Positions 1 to 13,200 of a DNA stretch of 64,000 nucleotides are shown one piece after another (position 1 is the stretch's first letter; each line of letters begins with the position of its first letter). Location: contig OU452228.1 of NCBI GenBank assembly GCA_911728455.2, forward strand, positions 8,668,129 through 8,732,128, read 5' to 3'. This stretch comes from Marthasterias glacialis. Taxonomy: Eukaryota > Echinodermata > Asteroidea > Forcipulatida > Asteriidae. The notes beneath the pieces are model-generated. The model was not told the origin of the DNA. It did no database searches and was given only the letters and a program-made list of their open reading frames with translations. The translations under genes and the position numbers were made by a program.

Positions 1-983
1 AGGGGATAGAAGGAATTGTTTGTTTGTTTGTTTGTGTAAGCAATTGTAAGTTTGTTGGTTTTTTTCTTATTTTGTCTTCTTTTTATTCTCATGAGTAGAT
101 TAGCACTGAAGGTCTACCCTTTTTATTTTTTATTTTTTTAAGATTTATAAATAATGCCTGATGTAATCCCATGATTTTCTTAAATATGTCCCATCTGAAG
201 GACAAAGCAATAATGGTTGAGTGTCTTGCTTAAGAACCCACACTCTGCTGATCAGAAAGACCAGAGCTCGAGTGTGGTGCGCTTGACAGCTCAGTCAAGA
301 CACGCCTTAAATTTGATAAAATATTTAATTTATTTTGGGGAAGATTATGAACCATATATCAGACCATTAGAGGGATCTTCATTTATGTTTGAAAGGATCA
401 ATTAAAAAAATTCTATCCTCTGAATGCGTCATCAAAGTTTATGTTCATATTTAAGTGAAAACAAAATAAGATGTGATGCCATTGCCAAATTATTTCCAGG
501 AACTTCCCAGAATGGCATTCAGAGTGAAGACAAGGGAAACATCAGCTTTTTATATCAATGTGATGTGACATCTTCATGATCTTTAACATTCTACATGTTC
601 AGAAATACTCAGAATGTTCAGAAAAGCGCTCGCCTCTCATCAATCCCTCTCATCAATCCTGTCAATGTGTCCCTGGTTTGAATCCTAGCTCCATATGTGA
701 GTAAAGTTGTACGTTGGTTCTCTCAATCTCTCCTGTGCCATAAGGGTTTTTCTCCAGGCCATCCGGTTTTCCTCCCTCCGGAGAAACCAAACACTTTCCA
801 TATATGGGTCGATGTGGCTGGCTGCCGAAGGCACCATTGAATGCATGCAGCTCGAACACGTGTAGCCGCGTCCTTCGCAATTCAGCTTCTCAGCTGCCAG
901 TAAGGATGATCAGCCTCCCAAATTATTATAATTAATTTTTATTATTAATTAAGCAAGTTTTTTTTCTTTTGTCCCTTGCACAG
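1..983 (+). other. Intron sequence of the EGF-pentraxin gene
   Basis: No exon seen. Contents: a TTTG run near 21-36, an old minus-strand SINE fragment at about 186-306, and at about 640-890 a moderately GC-rich dispersed-repeat-like block with no open coding frame I would trust. The first coding exon begins at 984 in phase 1, so this is intronic. Confidence 0.75.
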
Positions 984-1247
984 TGATCAATGAATGCGAG
1001 GATGACGATTCCAAGGAAGGGCTGTGTGGCCCCGATGGTCTGTGTGTCGATCTAGCCAAAGGGTACCAGTGCATCTGTAAGTTTGGTTTCACCGGATCGG
1101 ACTGCAAGACCAACATCAACGACTGCGACCACGACCTGTGCTTGAATAACGGGACATGCGTTGATCTGGTGGGCGAGTACAGGTGCGACTGCACATCTGG
1201 GTTTGCGGGTGTACACTGCCAAGAAGACATTAATGAATGCGAGTCGG
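984..1247 (+). CDS. Exon: two EGF repeats and start of a third
   Basis: Acceptor cacag ends at 983 and donor gtaagt begins at 1248, both phase 1. The translation starts V-INEC and runs through two six-cysteine EGF repeats (the second opens NINDC with NNGTC), then opens a third with DINECES. INEC/INDC openings with a D/N-rich pattern are typical of calcium-binding EGF. The first repeat is slightly long between Cys1 and Cys2. The GTG at 983 is not a start codon; it spans the acceptor. Confidence 0.92.
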
Positions 1248-4200
1248 GTAAGTCCTATATTTTTACTTAACCAGTTGGCGCCGAGTGACGTGTGTATACG
1301 AGCCAACTTTTCCCCCTGCCTGGAAACAAAAGCCGAATAGTTACGGTTTTATGTAAAATCGTAATACCGGAGCAAAGGTTGCCCGAATATTTTACTGCTG
1401 AGTACGCACACGCCGTTTAACGTGTCGTTTTACCCACACAAAGACCCAAAAAGGTCTTCAATATTTTGGTTTCCGGCTGTTGAGGTGGTTTTTGTTTAGT
1501 CTCGATTCCAGACCTTTGTCTATTTGTTCCAAGAAGAGGATAACGAGGCATCGAGTTGCTTCCACCATTGTTTATTCATTGTATTTCGGTTCAATGGAGG
1601 CAAGTCAGAGTGAGCCGGGAATCGAGCCATGGTTCCAGGTTTAGTACCATTCCTATGCCGTAGCTGTTTTATGCTTACATCGATTGTGATAAGTGCTGTA
1701 TACTCAGTTCTTTCTGAGTCCTGTCAGAAAAACCCTACCAGCTACTCAGATGGAACTCAAACTTTTTTCATCACCAGGTCTTCTCGGTGTTCTAGCAGTT
1801 CATAGATTTGCTCTTGAACTAAGGGATAGAGGTTCACATCCCACTCGTTGTTTGTTTTAAATTGATATCTGTGTCATTTCAATTCTTTCAAGTTTTGTTT
1901 CAGTAACTGATTTATTTTTAAAAGATATCTTGTAAATCATAAGTTGTAATTCATAATTAATTTGCCTTGGTAGAGATCAAACAGGGAAATAAAAATCTTC
2001 ATCATTGTCATTGCTGGTCAACAAGGTTGCTCGCTGTGTATGACCAGAAAATAGTTTACCAACTTATCTAATAATTAACTTTAATTTTTTTTTCTGGTAT
2101 AGATCCATGTTTCAATCGGGCTGTGTGTATCGACGGTCAAAACTCTTACAGCTGCGAATGTGCGCCAGGCTTCATTGGCGACTCCTGTAAGGTGAACTTC
2201 AATGACTGTGCATCAGACCCCTGTCTGAATGATGGAACATGTGTTGATCTAGCTCAGGTAGGATTATGGAAAATCACAAAGATATTCTTATATCATTTGT
2301 AATTTTTACCCATACACAACGATGTTTGTTAAGCACTGTATACTCAGTACTTTCCCGAGTCCTGTGAAAAAAAAATCACAGGCATTTTCCTCGGGTGGGA
2401 TTCGAACCCACGACCCCCACCATTCTAGAGCAGATGTCTAACCAACTAGACTACCGAGACTGCCCGGTAGCTAGAGGCAGTTCGAATCCTATTAGCAGCG
2501 GGTACCACAACCATTCTAATTGGAATCCTGACTTTTGCCGAAATTGAAGCAGATGTCTTACCAACTTTGAAGATATTCTTCAAAGCGATGGTAAAATGTG
2601 TTGTGTTTTGTGGTGGCCAAGCAGTTGTACAATAGAAGTAAACCAGAGAACAGGGACTTCCTATACCGCCCCCATGCAACCGCAACATTCCTTATGGCGT
2701 CTCAAATAGTCTACCCTTAGAATCCTGACATTTGAAGAAATTAAACGGTATACCTACAGGGCATCAAAATAGTGCGCCCTAAAAGTAAAGCGTGTTTTCT
2801 ATGCTTGATCCACAGCCTTAGCACGCTCACGTAAAGGGCAATCATGGAAGTGCGTGGAGCGATCGCGATGTCTGTGTTCATGCCATTCCACATGTTTTTG
2901 TTATGATACACATTCACAGCGATGGTAAGCGAACACGTTTTGGCACAGCAAGGCATGCAAAGGGTACACTATTTTGTTCTCCATAGACAACACCAATGGC
3001 TACAAAGTCCCCATTTTCTGATTTATTTCTATGAGTTGTACACACAACTGCTGAAATTTCCGCGTCGATACTGTGAGTTGAAATCTCTCTCAAGGCACTT
3101 GTGACCTCATTTAGCATGACACTTAACTCATACATAGTTATTGAACATTTTTTATGGTATCCTGAATAAATTTTATTAACATTTTTGATCAAGCTACTTC
3201 AATTGCATGAACCATCTCTCACAGGTACCCATTTACCCCTGGGTAAAGAGAAGCAATAGACCGATTGCGCGACCCGCGTCACGTGACCCCTTTTGGGTAT
3301 AAAATGTAAACACACACGTAATCCTCCATAGGAAAGGGTGGTACAGTACACGATGATTAATGCATTTAGTTTATTCGATTGAGGCTTTTTTTGCTAGAAA
3401 TCTGTGAAAGATATTTCAGAGTTTGTACCAGAGACCTTCAAGTGGCTGAATAAAGCCAGTAAGGACAGTTCCAGCAAGTCTTGAAAATTGTAAAAGTACC
3501 GTATAAATGTACACGTTGTGTACAGCGCGACGGAACGTTAGGCCAGACGACCGCGATCACCACACACTTTTCAACACAAAAATTTCAAAATTTTGAAGCT
3601 GAAATCCTCCAAAGAAAATGCTTTCCAAAACTGTGTGATTCCATTGCCTATTTGAAATTCTGCAAGGCTAGGTATTAATGCTCACTTTTCCAACGTTCTT
3701 TACCCTTTTTTTTACAGTGATTTAGGCCTACATTATAAACAAAATAACAGATGGGTGGCTACATAATAGTCATCCGACGCTGGTAGCGCATGGCTAAAAA
3801 AACCTCTTTTTAGTAGAATCCTGTTGAATTATGAAACAGAGATGTGATTTAAATTAATGCCACAACATACTACTTTAAATAAAGGGGCTGATTAACTAAT
3901 TCATCGCTTAACGAAAGTAAAATCGACTGTTTTCGAACTCACTCTGTGTCACGGCCTATGCTTTTACACGTATTTTTTCATCAGCTGTATGACGTCATAT
4001 CCGATAGGGGGTCACGTGACCACATGTAAACATTGTCGCGCAATCGGTCTATTGTAGTTGAGTGTCTTGCTGAAGGACACAAGTGTCATGGCCGGGATTC
4101 AAACCCACACCCTGATGACTTAGCCACCAGCACTTGAGTCTGATGCACTAAAACTGGTAGCAGTTTCAGGCTGGGTACTTCCCAGAGAGCTGAGATGGTT

Positions 4201-7200
4201 TAAACTTACTAACTGTAGGGTTATACTGGCATGTGCATGCATTGTGCACTCCCAGTAGTGGAACTTCTGGCCGACCTTTGTTCCAGTGTTCTGTTACACA
4301 ATGGCGTGTTTTCTCGGAGCAGCGCAGCCAAATATTATCGAGGTGGAACCGGGAGGAAGTTTTCATCACCACGCGATCTTTTAGGTCAATAACCCCCCCC
4401 CTGCAACCCCAAAGCTATTACAAATCACTGTGGGGGGAGGGGTGAATTGGAGTGCCAGCCAAGACTTAGACTTGTGTTATTTACGATCTGTGTGTGGGGC
4501 ACAAGTTGTTGACACCATAGAGCAAGGTTGACACAAAGATATCCTTGGCACAAGGGTATCCCATTAGTGCGCTGAGATATGGTGGCTGCTGTCTTTCAAC
4601 ACTCCTTACTCTGCAGTGGTTAGGGTCTGGCCAGTGGGAGTCTACAGGCTTGTGGGGTATAGCAGGGGGTGAGGATTACATGAAATCTTGGCCTTACTGG
4701 CCCATTGAAAAAAAAGGTTATGACTATATTTGGTAACATTGAGTCCGTTTAATGCCTCTCCGCTTCTCTCAGGGTTTTAAACAACGCCTGTTTGCTGGCT
4801 CGGACAATATTTTTGTGTGTACACGACATCAGGCTCCATGCTGGTTAACAAGCCATGAGTGCTATACATTGCAGATATCAGGGCTTTAAAAATGTTCATC
4901 ATTGCTTGTTGTGTATTGTAGAACTTCACGTGCTGTTGCCGGCCTGGCTTTAAAGGACGCCTGTGCGAGACGACAGTGGACCATTGTGCCTCATCACCTT
5001 GTATGAATAATGCTACCTGCGTAGCTAGTTTCAAATCCGTCTCTTGTATTTGCCAACGAGGCTTCACTGGAAAAAGGTAAGCGTTCCAGTTTATGCAGAA
5101 ACAATTTTCTCCTGAACCTCTGATAGGAAAGATACATAAATCAATACAAAATACATCCTCCTTTGAAAACTTTGGGAATAACGATTTGACACATTTTGGA
5201 ACCGGTTTTTGACATTGTTAGTTAAGTTAACTTTTTTACAAATTAACTTGTTTAAATTTGTATGAACCAAATCAAACTTGGTAGCAAGTTTGGAAAAAAC
5301 TGCATTTTCATTTAAAAGTATGGATAGGATCATTTCCAGCATGTGTTACCTTTACAAAATATTTATTTTTTGTATCATTTTATAGTTTTTGTATAATATA
5401 TATTATTAAAAAGATTTCCGGAATTGTGAAATTTATAAGTGTTCAATATGGCTTTATTACTAAAAATATATAAAAAATAGAACTTAAATGCAGTTTGCAT
5501 AGTAACAGACAAACAACTTGCTTATAAAACAAATATTTTTGGTAAAGCAATTTAAATTTGCAAAAAAAGAATACATTTGTATGAAATAGTTTCCAAAAGC
5601 CAGCTGAGATCACATGTGACATCACAACATCACATGTTTACAAAAGAGCCACAGAGCCTGGACTTCCTGCAGGCATGATTTACACACAGCCCAAAGGAAG
5701 AACCATTGAATCTTATATATATATTTTTTTTGAGATTGCACTGTCTTATTTTTATCATTTTTTGATATAAAGAAAGGGGGCACATCTCAAAACTTTTTCT
5801 TAGCTGTTATTTTTTTTTTATTTTTGTGGAAATTATGACACGAAATGTAAAAAAAAATCCATTTGACCATTTTAGTGTCTTGCCTGTCAAGAAATGCCCT
5901 GGAATGTACAAGGTCACTGTTTTTGTAAACAAAGGTCACATGGTCTTACTGCACAATGGCAGCGCACGTCCATAAAATGGTCTCGCAACTGAGTGGAGTG
6001 GATAATGACTCAGTCAACGCACTCCGGGTTCTACTTCAATGACGGTTATCCTTGTATATCATTTAGGTGTGAAGTGGACATCGATGAGTGTACAACGGAA
6101 CAGGTGGTGTGCCAAAATGGTGGAACTTGTCAAGATGTCCTCAACGGTTTCAAGTGCAACTGTTACCCCGGTTACTCTGGAACTTACTGTGATGCAGGTA
6201 CAGCAAATAATCCCCAATTCTAAATTTGTGACGTTTCTAAAAAAGAAAATCACTTTTCTACCTACATAAAATTCCATTTTGGTTAGTGTTTATTAGCCAC
6301 AAGCTTGACACGTTTTTAAAATGTGACACAGCGCATTTACTGTCAAGTAGAGTGGCAGGATCAACAATGTTGTATGTGCCTGTTCTTTATTGGTGGTGCT
6401 ATTTGTCAAAACACAAAGACCTAAAAACAAATTTTAAAGACAGTCTTGAAAGTTAATTGGAAGCAACAAAGTGATCACTGGGAAGAATCATCGTCAAGAC
6501 TCGTACTGGGGAAATTTGAACACATCTTAACGTTGCTAATGCTGGAGTGGGAGCAATGGCTCACACAGAATGACAGCATGTTTGTAATCTACCTTAACCC
6601 TAGCAGTATCTCGGGCAGACAACCCAATTTTCAGACAGTGTAATGGCAGCTCCGTTTAAATTGGCCGTATTTACAGCATTTGTATAGACCGATTGCACGA
6701 CCAATGTTTACATGTCATCACGTGACCTATTGTGTGTAGACATCATCTGAGCTGATGGCAAACTACGTGCAAATACATGCCGTGACCGACAGAGTCAAAC
6801 CAAAATTCGGCTTTTGGTAATAATAACGCCTGTTATTTTGTTTGTTATGTAGGCCTAAATCACTGTAAAAAAGGGTAAAGAACGTTGGAAAAGTGAGCAT
6901 TTACATGTTAACCTAGCCTTGCAAAATTTCAAATAGGCAAAGGAATCACACAGTTTTGGAAAGCAATTTTATTGAATGATTCAGCTTCAAAACTTTGAAA
7001 TTCTTGTGTTGAAAAGTGTGTGATCGCGGTCGTCTGACTCAAGCGTTCCATTGTGCACTAGTACACATCTGTTAACATTTAATACCAACAATAGGTCACG
7101 TGTCGTGCAATCGGTCTATTGCTTACAACGCACAATAGTACCTTTATGAAAGTTCAAGTTGTGACTAAAATAACGTTTGGGAAGTCAGCTTTGAACTTGT

Positions 7201-10200
7201 GTGTGCCTTGATTGCAGTCGCTATTTCTAGAATTGTTATTTGCAGTTTCTTAAAAGGGAGAAATTTACAGTTTGGGTGAAGTGGTCAAGTGGGGGTGCTG
7301 CGCAGGAGAAATAGTAAATCAGCTGTTTCATAAAGTTTATATATATATATATATATATATTTTTAATGTACCTAACAAATTTCCATGTTGTTAACGTGTC
7401 TGTTGATTTTGCTGTTGTCGATGATATAAACCGAGAGTCACATGTTTTGTTCTTTAAATTTTCTCTTTAGAGCTGCTGGGTGACTTTGATCTGTTCTTCC
7501 CTGGGGCCAGTACTTCAAACTACGCCATGTTGAAGGGTAGCCTGCCGGGGTTGTATGCCTTCACCGTCACATTCTGGATGCGAACTTCGGACAATGCCAA
7601 CGCTGGTACGCCACTCTCGTACGCCGCCTACAATGCTGACAGCACCCTACAGGACAATGCTCTAACACTCAGTGACTACAATAGCCTCGCTATTATCATC
7701 AACGGGAAATTCATGTACACTGATGTGAAGCTCAACAGGTGAGTCATTGTTTTGTTTGTCAGTAGAAGGCGTTTGGGATAATGTTTTCCCTGATCCTGAA
7801 TTGTGCCTGGTTTTTTTACAACAAAACTTTCATTCAAGGACCAGAAAGACTAGTAACATGTGACCCCCCCATTGACACTCAGTGTAGGTGTATTATTGAG
7901 TCTTATATTTAATACAGTGTGTTCACTGGTAAAAAAAATTGTATTTATTTTAAAAATATATATATATAGTACTGTTAAAATCTACAAATCCATAGGTCTT
8001 GATTTGCTGACTGAATTTGTATACTGGACAAGCCCTTGTTTAAGTTGATTTGATGGTTCATATGCCACATCAACATCCCCTACCCTCCCCCAATACCACA
8101 TTCCCAGTCACGTGTCGTGTCGTGGCCGAGTGGTTAGTGCGTTAGACTCAAGCTCCGGTGGCTGAGTCATCGGAGTGTGGGTTCGAGTCCCGATCATGAC
8201 GCTTGTGTCCTTGAGCAAGACACTTAACCATAATTGCTCCGTAAAAGTTGGGGAGGTAGAGCCTTCTGCTCCACCAGCCAGGCTTCTGATAGATGATACC
8301 CAAGCCTACATCCTTACGGACTGTAAAGGGGGTTACCCTGTTTCAGCCCCAGGAGTAGGTGGCAACGGCCCCTGGATAAAACAGTTGATTTGTAGCCCAC
8401 ACCTCGAGTGGCTTACTGGCCTTGTTTGTCTGGCGACTTCCATTAAAAAAAAGAAAAAAAACCTGGCTCAGCAGCCAAAAACAGCCTGCATCAATTTCCC
8501 ACGCCGACCCCTCAATTATTTTTTAGACGGCACTGAGATACAATTGCCCCACATGTCAATTTCTGTAGCAGTTGCATGTAAAAACACATGCGCAATAAAT
8601 GCGATTTTGATAATAACTGATATGATTTGTTTTTTTGCTCTGCACTCTTGTGAAACATGATTGTATACTCAGTGCTTTCTGAGTCCACCTGCGATGGGAT
8701 TCACACCCAAATCTGCTCAAATAGAACATATTTCTTAACCTCTAGACCACCGAGCTTGCCCAGCGACAAGAGGTGGACTCCCAAGTCTCATACATTATTT
8801 CAAGCAAAACCAAATAATATTGTTCTTTGTCCCTGATGCAGTGGAAAGGTCAGTATACAAGTATGTGTTAATTAATTGTTTTACTTACTTTCATGCAGCG
8901 ATGCGAACTGGCATCATGTTGGTGTTGCCTGGGCCGGGAAAGATGGCCAGTGGGCAATCTATGTCGACGGGGTGGTCAAACGATCTGGCAGCGACTTCCA
9001 GACTGGCTCCTACATACGAGGCTCAGGGGCATTGGTCCTGGGTCAGGAGCAAGACAGCTTTGCGGGTTCCTTCGCTCAGACTCAGGCATTTGTGGGCAAT
9101 TTAACTCAGGTAATTTTGCCGATTGATGTAAGAATAAACCACATCTGCCCTCACAGGTAATAATAATAATACTGGAGCCGTCATAGCCCATGTATCTGCC
9201 AACAACTACGGGTACAATCAAGGCACTTATGAGACCCATTTATGCTACACCTTATAAGGGTTTACAAGGTGCTGCAGTACATTCAGCAGCCACTGCCAGA
9301 AACACTGGGGCAAACCCTTTCTCTTAGTGATAAGTGTAACTGGGTTCTTTTACATGCATTACACAACGTGTGGGACCTACGGCTTTGCGTCCCATCTGAA
9401 GGGCGAAGCAATAATAGTAAAGTGTCTTGCTTAAGGATACAAGTGTCACGACCAGGACTCAAACCCACACTCTGCTGATCAGAAACACCAGGTTGAGTCC
9501 AGTGGGCTTGACCGCTTGGCCACGACACGCCACCAATTTACTCCGACTACCAATTTACTCCTAGGTACCAATTAACTCCTAGGTAAAGAGAAGCAGTTGT
9601 AGTTAAAGTGTCTTGCTCAAGCACACAAGTGTCATGATGTGGAATTGAACCCACCCCCAATGACTCTGCCGCCGGAACTGACACACCACAATAGATGGGT
9701 TGCAATCAACACCATCTTTGATGACAGTTTCTATTTTGGCTTGTTGCCATGTCAAGCTCTTTAAAATTGAACGCAGCTTGAGTTGCGGCTTACCGACCAA
9801 TCATGAAATGCACGTGTGCCACGTGCAATATTTACGTGTAACGCACACTTGTGCCGCGCAACTGTGCGTTCAAAAATGAGCTGTCATTGTCATTAAAAAT
9901 GGCTGATTTTTGTCATTGTTTGCATCATGTGCAACTTATCTATAAAACAGGCCACTAGCCCAACCTGAGATCCCAATTTTGATTTATGCTATATAATACA
10001 ATGTGTAATATTTCTCCTAGTTTCATTCCAGAGAATCAAATGAAATTGATGGAAATCAATGTTTATTTATTACAGTTGAACATTTGGGACTATGCCATGA
10101 CCCAAGAAGAGATTCAGCGTGTGTATGCGTCATGCACTGTGCCGGGCAACGTCTTGACTTGGTCCCAAGTCACATCTAACGTCCATGGTGAAATCTATGT

Positions 10201-13200
10201 CTTACCAACCTCCCAACTCTGCCAAGGTGAGATTTAAAAAGAGCATTTTTCAAACTCTCAGATTTTGCGAAATCTGAAGTGATATCATTGACAAAAAAAA
10301 ATCATCGTTGACCTGGCCAAAGGACTTGACAAAGTTCACCTGGGCCTAATTTCATAGAGCTGCTGTAGTACAAGAAGTACCTCAACACAAAATAATTTTG
10401 CTTACCGGAGTAAGGTTACCAGCCGAAATACCGTTCAGCATATACCATATATGACTGGTTTCCTGCTAACTTTTGCTCAGCAGAAAATTTGTTAGGAAAG
10501 TTGTTCTACTAAAGCAGTTGTATGAAAATCGGGCCCAGGTAGAATGTTATAAGCAATTTATTTTTAAATTTGTGTTTTGAGAAAACGTAGCTGGAAAGTT
10601 GAATCGCTTGTCAAATTTTACTCGGTAATGGGAGACTTCAATCAATGTATTATCGATTCTCTTTATAATTCCAGACATAACTAACTGTCAGTCATCGACG
10701 TGTAATGGCCGCGGAGTCTGCACAGATCTCGTCAACACGTTTGAATGTCACTGTAGCTTGGGTTACTACGGGACAGGCTGTGAGAACGAGGCTACCTCAT
10801 GCGCCTCAGGGATGTGTCTTAATGGTGGCAGTTGCCATAGTAACGGGTCATCGCTAAACTGCTCATGTGCCACAGGGTATACAGGTAAGGGAGATGGGTG
10901 GAAATGTCGCAACATAGGAATGCCGCCAACAAATACAATGATGTAGGGCTAGACAGCTCAGCTGGTAGAGAGCCCCGGCACATAAATCCGGAGGTCCCAT
11001 GCAGGTTCAAATCCCATTCTACTCAAAAGAAATTTAGTTCACCCCCAAAAAAAGTAAAAATATCAAACGGATGTTATTGTTTTTGAAAAAAGGAGTTTCA
11101 TCCAAACTGTTTTTATAATATCAAGAAAACTAGTACGAACAAATCATATCGAAAATTGGGCCAAGTTTTTCGTGAAAAGTGTTGTATGGCAGTTGCATAT
11201 CTTTTTTGTTGTTTTTCGTACTTTTTGAAGATACTGCATGAGGTAGATTCTAAGTCAAGATTCTTTGAAATTCACAGAAAAAAATTGAGTATCTTATTAT
11301 CAGGTTAACAGAAGTTAATCTTCATTTTACCATTAACATGACCACAAAGTATTAGTATCATCTGCTTTAGGACTTTTATTGGCAGGCTCTGTTCTCAGAA
11401 CAAGCTTAGTGGTGCCAGTAGCTAAACTGTTTGTATTGTGTCAAATTGTTCCATGTTCACCAATGTCACCTGTGGGTTTTTCTTTCTGTATTTTCTCGGA
11501 TCTTGGATGGTTTATTCTCCTAACAGAATTGCTGCTGGCAGCTGCAGGGCCCAATTTCAAAGAGCTGCTTAAACACAAAAAAAGTAGCGCTTAACAGAAT
11601 AAGGTGACCATCCAAAATACTATTTCACATATACCGTCTGTGACTGGTATCCTGCTCAGTTTTGCTTAGCAGATATGTGCTAAGTAGTATTTTCTGCCTT
11701 TAAGCAGAAAACACTGCTTAGCAAATTTTGTTACTAAACAGAAAAGTAAGTGGGGCTCCAGTCGCAAGAATTTTAGCTGGTTACCAGGGCCTAATTTCAT
11801 AGAGCTGCTTAAGCAAAAAATTTTGCTGCTTAGCAGAAAAGAGCAGGATACCGGTCATTAATTGTACATGCAACATGGTAGTTTGGCCGGTAACCTTATT
11901 CTGGTAAGCATAATTTTGTTGTGCTTAGCTGCTTTTTGTGCTTAAGCAGCTCTGTGAAATTGGCCCTGTTTCTGCTAAGCAAGATTTTTCTGTGCTGAGC
12001 TTTTTTTGTACTTGCAGGCTTTATGAAACTGGGCGCTATACAGGTTGCAAATAAGAGTCTATGCTGTGAGGCACTTTGTCAAATTTATTTGAGTGTGATA
12101 ACAAACCATATCATACTCCCAGTAGTCTCTATTGCACTCTGCGCATGATGCTCCGTATACGGAGAGTGCAAAATAACGCTCTAAAATTTGCGCGTTGCAC
12201 GTTTTGCTTTTCATCAAATAACACTCAAAGTTGTGTTATCTTCCAGTTGACTGGAAGATAATTCCTTATAATGCTCATGGAATACAGGAAAGTATAGCGC
12301 GTCTGCATACCATATCCCCCTTCGGCTTTATGGGATATGGGACGCAGAAGCCCTATATTTTCCCGTATTCCACTCGCATGTGTGTGATAACTTATAATAA
12401 TGTATATAAAATGGGATGAGCAAAGAAATTTTGGCTGATGCCGGACTCAAAACCGCGAAACCTCTCGAATACGGTACAAGCGCTCTAACCAACTGAGCTA
12501 ACCAGCTGACTCAAAACCGCGAAACCTCTCGAATACGGTATGAGCACTCTAACCAACTGAGCTAACCAGCCCTATGTTGGTGGGCGGCCCTATGCAATGC
12601 CAAACCTCTTTGCTCGGTGGGGGTCCAGTCAGAAGCCAAACCGTATCTGCCAATAAGCCAGGGATCAGCCCCCGGGTAAGATGCAAACAACCTGGTAAAT
12701 GGCAGTAGCTGGGATATGCACAACAAATTGATACAGCCTTTTTACATGGATGTGCACAGAATATATATAGGGGAAACTGACTGGGAAATATTGTATAAAT
12801 TGGGATTATGAGCAAAACAAATTTGGCTGATATATGTATATTTGTTTGTAATTCTAGGGGAGCGATGTGAATTCATGTCCAATCCCTGTCAATCCATGGT
12901 GTGTTTGAACGGGGCCAGCTGTGAGACTGTTGAACATCAACCAAAGTGCAGCTGCCCTGCAGGTTGGACGGGTCGGCTTTGCGAGTACGGTAAGAACTCC
13001 ATACTTGTCAATTGCACTTTTTAGTTTAATAAAACAGAAACGTTTTGCATGAGTATATGGAAAAGTCGCCCTAACAAAAACAGTAAACCTAGTTTTTAAA
13101 GCGTTCCTTTGCATTCAGTATAGGATTTGGGATTGATTGATTGTTTTATATTGTTTCTTTATTGCATCTGATTTTGTAGGTGTATTTATACAACTTTTTA

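Noticed and set aside
8175..8660. 161-codon plus-strand open frame
   Set aside because: It covers the SINE at 8116-8461 from inside the tRNA head; not a gene.
12433..12572. Functional tRNA genes
   Set aside because: T-arm pairing is poor and the anticodon loop lacks U33; SINE or pseudo-tRNA is more likely.
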